Shown here: in pieces, positions 47,406 to 59,889 of the stretch
How positions within the stretch are numbered: position 1 is the stretch's first letter
Layout: the number at the start of each line of letters is the position of its first letter
Assembly: GCA_001972305.1 (NCBI GenBank)
Contig: BDDD01000895.1
Coordinates: 62,001 to 126,000 of the forward strand
Direction: 5' to 3'
Source: Cephalotus follicularis
Taxonomy: Eukaryota > Streptophyta > Magnoliopsida > Oxalidales > Cephalotaceae
DNA: 64,000 nt
Program-made: the position numbers and the translations under genes
The notes under the pieces: model-generated
Told to the model about the DNA's origin: nothing
What the model saw: only the letters and a program-made list of their open reading frames with translations
Database searches by the model: none

Positions 47406-49984
47406 TGTCACGCCCCATTTCCAAGCACCCCCGCCCGAGGACGGCCATGCCAGGTGGAAGGATCCCCCACCTGGATCCCTAACCAAAACTCCAACAAACA
47501 AAGGCTAACGCTAAGGCCAGGGCAGGCGTTAAAAACACGCTGCCAAGGAGAGCCGCGCTCCCCAGGCCAAGCGTACCTAAGGCATAAAAATAAGAAAATG
47601 CCCGCAGAAACACACGACAGAGAAGGGACAAAGAAGGAAGGGTTACATAAAACCATTCCCAAAACTCACCGTTTAACTAAAGGAACACACATAACACCCA
47701 CTGCCCAAACGCACCGTTCCACTAAAGGAATATGCCAGGGGAGGGAGCCAGGGCAGAGAACGTAACACTACGTCTTGCCTGGGGTTTCGGGCAGGGGATG
47801 CCAACACAACATGACGTATCACAAGCCAGGCCTGTGCCTCCCTCCTAAGACATGCCTTCCCCGGACGAGCCATCCTCGAGCATGTCCTCATTGGATGACT
47901 AACTTCGGGCATGTCCTCCCCAGGGCATGACCCATACAAACTAGGTTATGCCCGGGCACAATAAAATGACAACGTTCAATAGGCTAAGCCTAGGATCAAC
48001 ACAAGGGCTCGGGGACAAACGCCAAGCATGGGACCACTACCCGGGGTCCCCTAAACACTCAAACTACACTACGGAGATGAAATCTCACACTGGCCAGGTA
48101 CCAAGGGGATCCAACAGGGCTCACCCACCAAAACGTCTCCAGGGACCGAGCTCGTCGGAGGTCTGGAGGTCGAGAAAAACTAAGGAAAACTGCTTACTTC
48201 CACTTAACGCCTACGGCATGCCCGGGGACAACACTCGGGGACGCCACCAGACCCCAGCTTAGGGTTAACCAACATGATCTGCGAAGTCAACCTAAGGTTT
48301 GACCAACCACGAACATAGCCACCCATCTCCCGGCATCTCAGCAGAGGTGCCACACACAAAGGGCCCCGGGGAGAAACACTGAAGTTTCACCAAGGTCGGG
48401 GCTGGGGAGACATGCTCCTCTGCCTAAGGTCAAACAACCCCCGAACTCATACATCGTCCCTGCAGTCCCAAACACTTAGCAAAAATAACGCCAGGGCTGG
48501 GAAAACAGCTCAAACAACAAAGTATATAAAACAAGTGAATTATATAAATGGTCCCCAGGCCAGGTGCTGAGGACACACAACATCCAAGAGTTAATACACA
48601 TGTTTACAACAAAAGGGTTACAAGGCATAGACATTAACAAAATCTATACAACAGAACCCCCAAGAATGTCCCCAAATGCTTGAAGGTGCCAGCGGCCTAG
48701 GAGCCATCCTAAGGTGCTGCGTCCGGCGTCTACCTCTTTCACACGCTGTCCTTAGTAGATCACAAGAACATTGTTGCCCCACTCCCACTGCACACAAAAC
48801 AGAGAAGGGATTAGTCCAACTGACTAGTGAGTAAGATCAAGGAATATCCTGGGCAAACCCACTTCCACCGGGTGCCAAGAGCCAAGGTGAACGTGCTCTG
48901 CCCCAACTGGGCCAAAGGACAACCCATATCCATTGCTCAACAAAACAAGGCAGGGGTGAAAATATACAAGGATATCAATAAAAAGGAAAGGCCGAGGAGA
49001 CGTCAGAGCTACCAACTCAATGACCGACCTCAAGGAAAGAAGATAAACGATAGTTTATATGTCAGAACATGCCAGGGATCCAAGGATCAACAAAAGATCA
49101 ACTATAAGGATCAAAAATTCTCAAGGGGACTACTGGTACTGCATCAATCACAAGCACATTCCACACACGCACATGCACACATCAAACTGCACACTTCCAT
49201 AGCCGGAACCACCTCAGCGAGCACAAATAACAACTCCATTGAAATCCATCAGCTCGGTCATGGGCTACAGGCCTTTACACATCCCTCATATACGCATATA
49301 GATACCCACTTCCAGAGCACCATATGAACATCGGTAGAAGGGCTACGCAAGCACTCTTTCCCTGGCAATCACACGTTGGCGCACCTCACTCCATGAACAT
49401 AGATCGAGGGGCTACGCAAGCCCACCCCTTTCAGCAATCACGAGCTCAGCACTACACCATATGAACCTCAATCGAGGAGCTACCTCGTCAGCAATCATAT
49501 AGCGTTAATATCATCCAATGGGGTCCAAAAATCACCACTCAGCTCCACCCTTGATGAGATGACAGAGGAGAACATCGGCTCAGAGGTAAGTGTATCACCA
49601 CTTAGACCATCTCGTGTCGGCAATCTCATACATAACCAAGTAACCAGTACCCGAGGACAACAACACATGATATCAAAATAAAGCCTGAACACTTAAACAG
49701 AAGGGGAAACAACAAGTTCAACCCAGACATTGAACCCTCAGCTCGAAAACAGTAGTATTCACATGCAATACCAACAAGATGACAGAAGAAGAAATCCTAC
49801 TCAAAGATAATATCATGGAAGGACATATAAACAATAAACTCTTAGTTATCAATTGATAGAAAGAAGAACATCCCACTCACTAGTATCAGTAGCTTTCTCA
49901 GCTAGCGTGCCTGTTGTGCGAGCTCCGTGCCTAGATCTTCCTCTACAAGACCAACACACAACAATGCTTAGATACCATGATCAA
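47406..49984 (-). repeat. 3' LTR of I, distal segment
   Basis: Sense end of the LTR (plus TGTCACGCC). Interrupted at 49985 by solo LTR H3. Contains the GATGTTCATR/GTAGCCCYTC units (about 49325-49500) shared with D and K. The 5' LTR lacks about 1.88 kb corresponding to 48025-49910. Confidence 0.92.
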
Positions 49985-52900
49985 TGTAATATCCCGTTTT
50001 TTTTGTGTGTAGAATTTTCGGGCTTCTCGATCTGTTTCGTATGGGTTGTCGATTTTTTTTCGGTTTGTGGACTGCCCATATTTCGATTTGTTTTGCTTTT
50101 GGCTAGGCTAAGCAGGTTTTGGCCTTAGCCTAATGGGTTTTGATATTAAGTCCATGAAAAAATAAAATAATTTTTGGCTTTTTGTTTATTTGTTAAAACC
50201 CTTTTTCAGCACTTTTAAGCAATTAAAAACCCTAATTTTACATTAAAAATTATTTCTTTCTCTCTCCCTCTCTCCCGGCCAACCTCCCTCTCTCCCGTTC
50301 TCTCTCCCCTATCACCCTCTGCCATCGGTGTCAGTGCCGATATGGCGTCGGTGAAGGCACCGGTCAAACCCCCACGACCTCCTGAGTCCACCGGACCCAA
50401 CCTCTGTGCCGGACAACGGCCCAATGGGCGTGCGCGACGTCTTCTCTACTCGCCACTGTCGAACGCCATAGGTCATATTCGGCATCCGGTGATCGTCAAG
50501 ACAAGCCAAGGTCATATTCGGCATCCTGGCGTCGAGAGGAAGCGAACCCGACCAGCCCCGACCCTTGGCGACGCCGGAAAAGCAGATCGGCGAAAAGTCA
50601 AGTCGCGGTCAAAAGCGTTCGTTACGGCCAAAGGAGGCGGCGCCATGGAAAACGCGCCATGGATATGTGATCACCGGCCTCAAACACTCTAGATTGACCA
50701 CTTTCAGCGTCTGACCAGCGACGCGTGACAGACAAGCGCCGGCAAGCGGCGGCGCGTGAGCCCACGCGCGGCTGTCTCCGGCGACAATTTTTTTGGACAG
50801 TTTCAGACTCCGTTCTCTGCATAGGTGTGGTCCGCTCTATTTCTGAGATGTGATTATGGCTTTGTGCTTTGTTTCGACTGCTTTTGGTAAACTCTGAACC
50901 CTACTTCGTTAAATTCTGTTTTCGATTGAATTATGTATTTCTGTAACCGTTTTTTGATATTATGAGCTGAACTAGTATTATGATTCGTAATTGGATGAAT
51001 TGGACAAATTGAACTTACCTTAGTGAATCCAAAATTATGTTTAGATGAGACTTCTGCGAATTGGACGTATTAAACCTATTGTTATCTTATATGGTCATGA
51101 TTGGTGTACAATGACCCATGAGTTGAGGTCTGATTTTATTTCAAGTCCTTATGAGAACGATTTTATTTCTGTTAGATGTTTGCAACAACCGATGAGCGGT
51201 ATAGAGAATTGTCGATATATATATTCCTGAGGTTATTTTGGTGACTGCATGAAGTACGGATAACTCTTTCTTTGATACCCTCCTACTGGTTTGTTAAAGA
51301 ATAAATTTCAGCTTTATCTTTCGTTATTGTACGAATTCTATTTGCTTTGATTTCTCTGTCGGTTTTGTTTAAATGAATTCTGTTTTATTTTTAGTACGGA
51401 TCTTCGTTTCTTGATACACTCTTACTGATTTTATTAGAGTACAAATTCAGTTCTATTTTGCGAATAAAATATGGATTATTCGTTTAGTTATCATTCGGTT
51501 TTATCTGAATTGAATCTGTTTGTTGAAATGTACGGATACTTTTGTTCTTTGGCTATCTTTCTGATTTGATCGTAATAAATTCAGTTACTGTCTTGGAAGT
51601 ACGGATTTTATCGTTCTTGGGCTATCTGATTTACTTGAGATAAACCCAGTTTTATAAGTATGTTACTTTTGATTTTATGAACTCTGTTATGTTTCGGGTT
51701 TTGACACATTCTGTAACTAAAGTCAGTTTTGACATTTTTACGAAATTAAATGTTCTGACTTTATATATGCTCAGTTATGTTTCTTTTATGAAATGCTATG
51801 CGATCATCTCTTTTATGGTGAATTAAAATGAGTTGATTTCTGATTGTGAAAACGTCCGGATTTCTCCGTTTTTGGGTCATTATCCTCCGATTTTATTGAA
51901 ATGAATTCAGATATGTTTTTCGTACGGATTCTTCATTTTGACTATTATGTTTTGATATGATTCGAATAAAATCTGTTTTATTACTTTGTGAATGAAATTA
52001 AAGATTACTGATTTTATTTTTGGGCACGAGCATGACTTTCACTATCGAGAGTATGTTAAATGGGCATGACTTTCCCTATCGAAAGTATGCTGATTTTATG
52101 AAATGATATGTATATGTTTTGAATTGGTTTTGGAGTAAACCAATATATGAAATGATTTTTGATAAATCATTATTTTCGAATACTGAGAATATATTTGTTT
52201 CCTACCTATGGAGGTACCATAGGCATGTCGTGGGTCTGGCACGGGGACATGACACTTTCGTAGCGGTGTGATTAGTCTACGGCGTCTCTTAATATCTTGT
52301 GATAGGATATGGCCAACTGAGGCGTATGAATATACTCTAGTTATTTGTCAGATTCAGATTCAGATTTGGAATTGATTGTGTAGTGACGTACACGTCTTTC
52401 CGTCAGAGCATGTGGGCTTTGCAAACCCCTTGCATATATATATGTATTTAATCCGATATTGCATATCTCAGTATAAGACATGGATTCAAAAAAGTTTTGG
52501 AAACTGATATGTTTGATATATATTTTCACTTTATGTTGAATTGTGAATCTATATATATGTATGATTTGACATGAGCATCTTTTGATTTGCATAAATTGGT
52601 TTAATTATGAATTGTTCTGTTTATGTAAAAGATTTGTATTGTTTCGTTTCGTAAACTGATTCGCTTCGTTTCACTCTGTCTGTAAAATGTAAAATGTTTA
52701 CTATTAAAAGAATTTTTTAAAATTTACTACCTTCGTCTTCATCGATTATTAGGATTTCGTCTTATCAGTATTGTTTTGTTCTGTAAAATGTTCTGTTCGA
52801 TTTTGTAAACTGTTTTGATTCGTATACTATTCCGTTTTGTTTCGTAACCGTTTTGCTTCGTATCGTAACTGTTTTATTCGTAAACTGTTTTATGATTCTA

Positions 52901-53285
52901 TATCCGTACTGAGGTTTGCTCAGCCACGTTTTTGTTTCCATGCGGCAGGTTTTTAGGGACAGCATGGGCAAGTGTGATGAGAGAGTTACCCTATGTCAGA
53001 GGATCATCTAGGAGTTTGATCTGGTTATGTTTTAGCAGTGTTATGGTCGTGTATAGGCCAATTATCTAAATAGTATTGTGATATTTTAGTTGGTTTATGA
53101 CAAAGTTTTCAGATTATGTTTCAGATTCAGTTTTGTTCCATGATTATACATGTTTTCAGAATTTTAGAACCACCACGTATTGATGATGATTAAGATTAAG
53201 GTCTTTGATATGTTTTAGTTCAGATTTGTGTGACACACCGACCCCGAATCGGGAGTGATCTCGGTTCCGAATCGGGGGTGTTACA
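49985..53285 (+). mobile_element. Solo LTR H3 (H family), 3.30 kb
   Basis: TGTAATATCCCG...GGGGGTGTTACA, flanked by ATCAA (49980-49984) and AACAA (53286-53290). The uninterrupted sister LTR at 59394-59410 reads ACCATGAACAACATC, so AACAA is the original target and the left copy has one mutation. It is complete over the 300 bp missing from H1. No gag or pol. A GC-rich block lies at 50320-50800 and TTCGTTTCG-type simple sequence at 52620-52880. Confidence 0.93.
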
Positions 53286-53792
53286 AACAACATCTCTGAA
53301 ACTATGCATGAACCTCTAACATCCATGAAAACCAAGGCGAAGCTCTTCCTCGGCCTCAAAGATCGTGCATGCACCAACCGTGCGACGTACCAAAACGTAC
53401 TAAGGAGGACACTCACCTACTAGACGCGTAGACGGGTGAAAGAAAGTCCCAACCTCAAACAGCGATCGAAGCTTCAGAAGAAAGATGAAGAGGAAAGATG
53501 AAAGATGAAAGCTCACTCTCCCAAATGCTTCTTCAGGCGTGAGATGATGGATATGATATCTACCAAAAGTCAACTGCCAAGCTTCCTAAGCAAGCTTTGC
53601 ACATATCCCAACACCAACTAAACATATCTTATCTCTTAACCACATACGAACCTTTGGGCCTCCACCAAGCCCAAGCCAAACCAACATTATCCAAGAAAAG
53701 ATCCGAAGCCAACCACAACCAAGGAGAAAAGGAAAAAAAATTTCCCCCAAGCCCAAACAATAATTTACCCAAAATTAATGCGGGTCGTTACA
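53286..53792 (-). repeat. 3' LTR of I, proximal segment
   Basis: Starts (minus) TGTAACGACCCGCATTAATT at 53792 and matches 59395-59889 of the 5' LTR. Confidence 0.92.
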
Positions 53793-53806
53793 TCCTCTCC
53801 CCCTTA
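53793..53806 (-). promoter_or_regulatory. Polypurine tract of I
   Basis: Minus strand AAGGGGGAGAGGA directly before TGTAACGACC, after the GAGGACAAAATTCC tail. Confidence 0.93.
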
Positions 53807-53819
53807 AGGAATTTTGTCC

Positions 53820-55195
53820 TCAAAATTCTAGCTCTGGTCCAGGGAACAAGTAAGGATAATGCTCCCTCATCTGGTCCTCACGTTCCCAGGTAGCCTCTTC
53901 TGCTACATGGTTTCTCCACAAGATCTTCACCAAGGGAATGTTCTTGTTTCTCAAAAGCTATTCTCGGCAGTCTAAGATCTGCTCGGGGGCTTCCTCATAA
54001 GCCAACACTGGTAAATCCTCTTGGAATAACACCACTGGCTCGGTCAACACATGGGAAGGATCAGCAACGTATTTCCTCAACACAAATACGTGAAACACGT
54101 CGTGCACCCTAGCCATCCCCTCGGGCAACACCAGACGATAAGCCACTGGTCCGATCCTTTGCACAACCTCAAAGGGACCTATGTACCTTGGGCTAAGCTT
54201 CCCACGCTTGCCAAAACGAACAATCCCCATGTGAGGGGATACCCTGAGGAAAACCTTGTCACCTACAAACAATTCCAAGTCCTTTCAGCGTTTGTCTGCG
54301 TAGCTCTTCTGCCTACTATGGGCTGTACGCAAACGATTTTGGATCACCTTCACCTTCTCTGCTGCGTCTTCTACCAACTCCGGTCCTAACAACTGGTGTT
54401 CTCCCACCTCTTTCCAACACAAAGGAGTTCGACAACATCTGCCGTACAAATCCTCATAAGGAGCCATACCAATGCTCACCGGATAGCTGTTGTTGTAGGC
54501 GAACTCGATATAAGTCAAATGGTCATCCCAACTTCCTCGAAAATCCATGATACAGGCTCTCACAATGTCCTCAAGAATCTGGATAGCACGCTCAGACTGC
54601 CCATCGGTCTGAGGATGGTACGCCGTACTGAGTCGCAACTCCATACCCAATGTACTCTGCAAGCTCCCCCAGAATCTTGATGTGAACCTCGGGTCTCTAT
54701 CAAAAACTATGCTGTTGGGGATTCCATGTAACCTGATCACATCATCCACATACAACCGAGCTAACTTGTCCAAACTGAAGTCCCTCCTTATAGGTATGAG
54801 GTGAGCAGACTTGGTCAAGCGATCGACAATCATTCAGATTGCATCATGCTTACTCCTCGTCTGAGGAAAACCAGTGACAAAGTCCATTGATATGTTGTCC
54901 CATTTCCACACTGGAATAGCCAGCGGTTGAAGAAGACCTGAAGGCTTCTGTCGCTCAACCTTCACCTACTGGCACGTCAAGCACCTTGCCACGAACCTGG
55001 CAATCTCACGCTTCATGCCCCGCCACCAAAAATACTGCCTTAGGTCACGATACATCTTGGTACTTCCAGGATGCATTGACCAAGGAGAACGATGAGCTTC
55101 TTCTAGGATCTCCTGCTTGATCGTCTCGACATGTGGCACACATATCCTCTTCACAAACATCAGAGCACCGTCACTCCTGATGTGGAAACCTCCAG
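53820..55195 (-). pseudogene. pol: Element I integrase with chromodomain
   Basis: From 55160: zinc-binding domain AHRSPWSMHPGSTKMYRDLR with FVARCLTC, a stop, the core with MDFVTGF, IVFDRDPRFTSRFWGSLQ and DGQSERAIQILEDIVRACI (DDE triad intact). Then FVGDKVFLRVSPHMG, LSPRYIGPFEVVQRIG and FHVFVLRKYVADPSHV. The C-terminal chromodomain remnant reads LLRNKNIPLVKILWRNHVAE then EATWEREDQMREHYPYLF, ending at a TGA at 53820. Stops after CLTCQ, at DAI-stop-MIVDR, at DKR-stop-KDLE and at CRE-stop-LLRN interrupt a single frame. A one-base insertion near 55193 separates it from RNase H. Confidence 0.92.
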
Positions 55196-57260
55196 TCCTT
55201 CTCTTGCAATCCTCGGATCTGCTCTTCCCAAACAGATCTCACTCGTAGAGAAGTCAACACTGCTCCACTGTCCCCGGCAGACAGCTCTGCCCTCAAATAT
55301 CTCAATTGTTCCAACATTGGCAAGTAAACCAATCGTACATGATCCAAGGAAGCAGAGGACTTCCTGCTCAACACATCAGCAACCACGTTGGCCTTACCAG
55401 GATGATACTCGATGGTACAATCATAATCCTTGATGAGCTCGATCCATCTCCTCTGCCTTATGTTCAAATGTGGTTGAGAAGACAAATACTTCAAACTCTG
55501 GTGGTCAGGAAAGATCTGGCAGACTTCACCATACAGATAATGACGCCATATCTTCAAAGAAAACACCACCGCAGCTAACTCCAAGTCATGTGTAGGGTAA
55601 TTGAGCTCATGAACCTTCAACTGCCGAGAAGCATAGGCAATAACCTTCCCTTCTTGCATCAACACACAACCAAGGCTGTGCAAAGAATCATCACTGTATA
55701 CCACAAAACCAACCCCAAGAGAAGGAAGGGTCAACACCGGAGCTGACGTCAACTTATCCTTCAGCATCTGGAAGCTCTTCTCACAGTCGTCCGACCAAAC
55801 GAACTTCACATCCTTCCTTGTCAACTTCGACAGAGGAGTCGCTATTGCCGAGAATCCCTCCATGAATCTTCGGTAATAGCCAGCAAGTCCAAGGAAACTC
55901 CGTACTTCAGGTACGCTCTTGGGTCTTTCCTAGGCCAACACGGCTTCAACTTTCCTCGGGTCCACTTCAACACCTTGGCCCGAGATCACATGGCCCAAAA
56001 ACACAACCCTGTCAAACCGAAACTCACACTTACTGAGCTTAGCATACAACTCATGGTTTCTCAAGGTCTGCAAAACAATCCTCAGGTGCTCCTCGTGCTC
56101 AACCATACTCCGCGAGTATACCATCACGTCGTCTATGAACACCACCACAAAGGTGTCCAAGAAGGGTTGGAACACTTGATTCATCAAATCCATGAAAGCG
56201 GCCGGTGCATTGGTTAAACCAAACGGCATAACTGAGAACTCATAGAGACCATAATGAGATCAAAAGGCTGTCTTTAGAACATCCCCTTCCTTCACCATCA
56301 ACTGGTGATATCCAGATCGAAGATCTATCTTAGAGAACACACAGGCGTCTTGTAACTGATCAAACAAGTCATCGATCCTTGGCAACGGATACTTGTTACG
56401 CACAGTGACCTTGTTGAGTTGCCTATAGTCGATACACAAGCGCATAGCTCCATCCTTCTTCTTCACAAACAGGACCAGAGCACCCCATGGAGAACTAGTA
56501 GGTCGGATAAATCCTTTATCCAACAAGTCTTCCAACTGTACCTTTAGCTCTTTCAACTGTACAGGTGCCATACGGTAAGGAGCAAGGGATATAGGAGCTA
56601 CACCAGGGATCAACTCGATCTCAAAGTCTATTTCCCTATCCGGAGGAGGACTTGGTAACTCGTCGGGGAAGACATTGGGAAACTCACAAACCACGGATAT
56701 GTCCCATACCTTTGGCTTAGTCATCCGAGTATCCACCACATGAGATAAGAATCCTTGCGCACCTTTACCCAAAGCCTTACGTGCAACCATAGCTGAGATC
56801 AACTTCAGAGGTGCCAAGCGCTGCTCGCAAACTAACTCCATGCCTGACTCATCTGGCAAGAAAAAGGAAACAATCTTACACGAACAATGACCACTGCTCG
56901 GTGCCTTACCAGGCAATCCATGCCTAGGATGGCATCAAAGCCCTCAATCTTGAAGGGAATGAGGTCGACTACAAAACTCTGTTCCTTGATCGCAACATCA
57001 CAACCCCTGTAGACTCATTCTACAGGGTAACTCTGGCCTGTAGGAACAGACACAATGATCTCTTCGTCCAAGGAACTTAACACTCCACATGCATGTGTGC
57101 AAAATGCATTGGCAACAAAAGATAAAGAGGCTACCATGTCAAACAAAACCGTGGCATCTCTGCCAAAGATAAGAGCCTTACCTATAGCCACGTCTGTGGA
57201 TCCGAGAGCAACTTCTCTGTTAAGAGCATAGACTCTAGCTGTTGCAGCTGGTCTACCCTG
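55196..57260 (-). pseudogene. pol: Element I protease, reverse transcriptase and RNase H
   Basis: Protease active site is degraded to LFDMVASLSF (near 57135; usual DTG/DSG-A), then [44 protein letters not shown] (first catalytic Asp intact), a stop at AF-stop-SHYG (56260), [20 protein letters not shown], and [12 protein letters not shown] (active site intact). A stop falls between VEAVLA and [20 protein letters not shown] (55930). RNase [55 protein letters not shown]. All in one frame; the breaks are single substitutions. Confidence 0.9.
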
Positions 57261-58564
57261 CTGATGACTTCACCAGCCCTGGATGATCCCACTTGCGAAG
57301 CCGTTGATCCACCTCTGGATCCTGCAGGTTGTCTATTAGAAGCAGCTAATCCAGGTGTCATCGTGGTCTGCTGGACTTGTGGACAATTCCTCTTGATGTG
57401 CCCAACCTGGCCACACTGGAAACATTCTCGGGTATCTACCTCGTAGTTGCCAAAGTGGAAGCGACCACACTTCTGGTACTTGGGAGGCTATTGAAAAACT
57501 GATGAACTCTGGTTCCTGCTCTGCTGCGCACCACTGGCTATAGGAGGATTCGTCTGCTGCGAAGAAAACATCCCCTGGCCATCAGACCTGGCCTGTCCTC
57601 GGTTTCCACCATCAGCTTGCTGGTTTGGGTACCGTTTCCTTCGTTTCCCTTGTCCTCGGGAGGAGCCCTTCCCTTGAGCAACCTGCTGTCCATCTCTCTT
57701 CTATCCTTTTTCCTGGTGATTCCTCTGCTCCATAATACTCTGCTCAACCCTCTTGGTAGATTCCACCAAATCTCCAAAGATAGTCCAGTTGGTTGCTGCC
57801 ACAGTATGTCTCACCTCGGGATTCAACCCATCCAACAATTTCTCACACCTCTCCTATTGGTCTGCAACCAAAGCCGGAGCAAAATGAGACAACTCCATAA
57901 AGTGGTATTCATACTGGGTCACGGTCATACTCTCTTGACGCAAGTACATAAACTCTCTCCTCTTCCCCTTCAAGAAGGTAGCCGGAAAGAAGTACTGACG
58001 AAACTCTCACTTGAAAACATCCCAAGTGATCATAGCAACATTAGTATGCCTAGCTTGGAGAGCTTCCCACAACCGAAGAGCATTCTTCCTTACCAAGAAG
58101 GTGCCAAGTCCAACTCGTGAGTCGGCGGAAACTCCCATCTGTACAAAGATAATCTCAAGATGATTCAACCCTGCCTCTGCATCCGCTGGATCATCCGTTC
58201 CCTCAAAAGTTACAGCACCTAAACATTGCAAACGCTCAACCGGTAAAGCTTGAGGTAGAGAACCACTCAAAGCTTGTGCTATCATCGTAACAAACTGCAT
58301 CCACTCTGCTTGACCACCAGTACCAATCGGAGGAGGTACCTGCGCTACTGACTGCGCTACCAGGACCTCAGCTGCCACAGCTGGTCCAGTCTCTCATTCA
58401 ACCATCCCAAGGTTAGCCTGCACACCACGTATAACAGGAGGCAGTTCTTGATCCACATGTGGTGGGGAGGTCTCTCTTCCTCTACCCTGACCACGTTCTC
58501 TGGCTGGGGAGGAACCTTGTCCCCTACCTATGCCACTTCCTCGAGTCTGACCCGGAGCCACCAT
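57261..58564 (-). pseudogene. gag: Element I gag
   Basis: The ATG at 58564 begins MVAPGQTRGSGIGRGQGSSP, the Gly/Arg-rich start of Tekay gag. After one stop, the capsid part reads LQCLGAVTFEGTDDPADAEA, GLNHLEIIFVQMGVS and ALRLWEALQARHTNVAMITW (58378-58007). Then EFRQYFFPATFLKGKRREFM and a frameshift between about 58000 and 57780. The linker at 57777-57538 precedes a CCHC knuckle, CFQCGQVGHIKRNC, near 57440-57400 with all four ligands. Several stops. Confidence 0.88.
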
Positions 58565-58661
58565 CTACCTTCACACGCAAGGTTAGGGTATTACTAACAT
58601 GTATACTACATGAAATGCAACCCCAAAAGTCTCCAAAGAAACACAAAGAAACTAAACCGGT

Positions 58662-58674
58662 CTCTTTGATACCA
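58662..58674 (-). promoter_or_regulatory. Primer binding site of I
   Basis: Minus strand TGGTATCAAAGAG, six bases after the LTR end; initiator-Met type with one change from TATCAGAG. Confidence 0.85.
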
Positions 58675-58680
58675 AAAAGC

Positions 58681-59889
58681 TGACACGCCCCGTTCCCGAG
58701 CACCGCTGCCCGAGGACGGCCGTTCCAGGTGGAAGGATCCCCAACTTGGATCCCTAACAAAAACTCCAACAAACAAAGTCTAACTCTAAGGCCATGGCAG
58801 GCGTCAAAAAACACGCTACCGAGGAGAGCCGCGCTCCCTAGGCCAAGTGCACATAAGGCATAAAAACAAGAAAATGCCTGCAGAAACACACGACAGAGAA
58901 GGGACCAAGAAGGAAGGGTAAAACTATAGAATAACTCTAACATAAAACCATTCCCAAAACTCACGGTTTAACTAAAGGAACACACACAACACCCACTTCC
59001 CAAACGCACCGTTCCACTAAAGGAACATGCCAGGGGAGGGAGCCAGGGAAGAGAATGTAACACTACGTCTTGCCTGGGGTCCCAGGCAGGGGATGCCAAC
59101 ACAACAAGACGTATCACAAGCCAGGCCTGAGCCTCCATCATAAGACATGCCTTCCTCAGACTAGCCATCCTCGAGCATGTCCTCATTGGACGACTAACTT
59201 CGGACATGTCCTCCCCAGGGCATGGCCCATACAAACAACGTTATGCCCGGGCACAAGAAAATGACAACGTTCAACAGGCTAAGCCTGGGATCAACACAAG
59301 GGCCTGAGGACAAACGGCAAGCTTGCCTATTGTGCGGACTCCGTGCCTAGATCTTCCTCTACAAGACCAACACACAACAACGCTTAGCTACCATGAACAA
59401 CATCTCTGAAGCTATGCATTAACCATAAACATCCATGAAAACCAAGGCGAAGCTCTTCCTCGGCATCAAAGATCGTGCCTGCACCAACCATGCGACTTAG
59501 CAAAACGTACTGAGGAGGACACTCACCTACTAGACGCGTAGAGGGGTGAAAGAAAGTCCCAACCTCAAACAGCGATCAAAGCTTCAGAAGAAAGATGAAA
59601 TATGAAAACTCACTCTCCCAAATGCTTCTTCAGGCGTGAGATGATGGATATGATATCTGTCAAAAGTCATTTGCCAAGCTTCCTAAGCAAGCTTTGCACA
59701 TATCCCAAAACCAACTAAACATCTTTCATCTCTTAACCACATACAAACCTTTGGGCCTCCACCAAGTCCAAGCCAAACCAACATTATCCAAGAAGAGAGC
59801 CCAAGACAACCACAAGCAAGGAGAAAAGAAAAAAAAATTTCCCCTAAGCCCAAACATCAATTTACCTAAAATTAATACGGGTCGTTGCA
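58681..59889 (-). repeat. 5' LTR of I, internally deleted (1.2 kb)
   Basis: Matches 47406-48025 and then 49905-49980 plus 53286-53792 of the 3' LTR. The junction lies near 59320 (GGCAAGC|TTGCC), with only AGC shared at the breakpoints. Confidence 0.92.

Larger units (their letters stand above)
47406..59889 (-). mobile_element. Tekay/Del-type gypsy chromovirus I, complete with nested solo LTR
   Basis: TGTCACGCCCC at 47406 to GTCGTTGCA at 59889, with target duplication AAGCA on both sides (47401-47405 and 59890-59894). Sense is minus: 5' LTR 59889-58681, primer site, gag, protease, RT, RNase H, integrase, chromodomain, polypurine tract, 3' LTR 53792-47406 (with solo LTR H3 inside). LTR identity over the first 160 bp is about 87% by eye, so the insertion is old. 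It splits the Athila gag of J. Confidence 0.95.

Noticed and set aside
47454..48262. Frames of 103-104 aa in LTR I as genes
   Set aside because: Within the LTR, without domains; the matching regions of K and the 5' LTR have indels.
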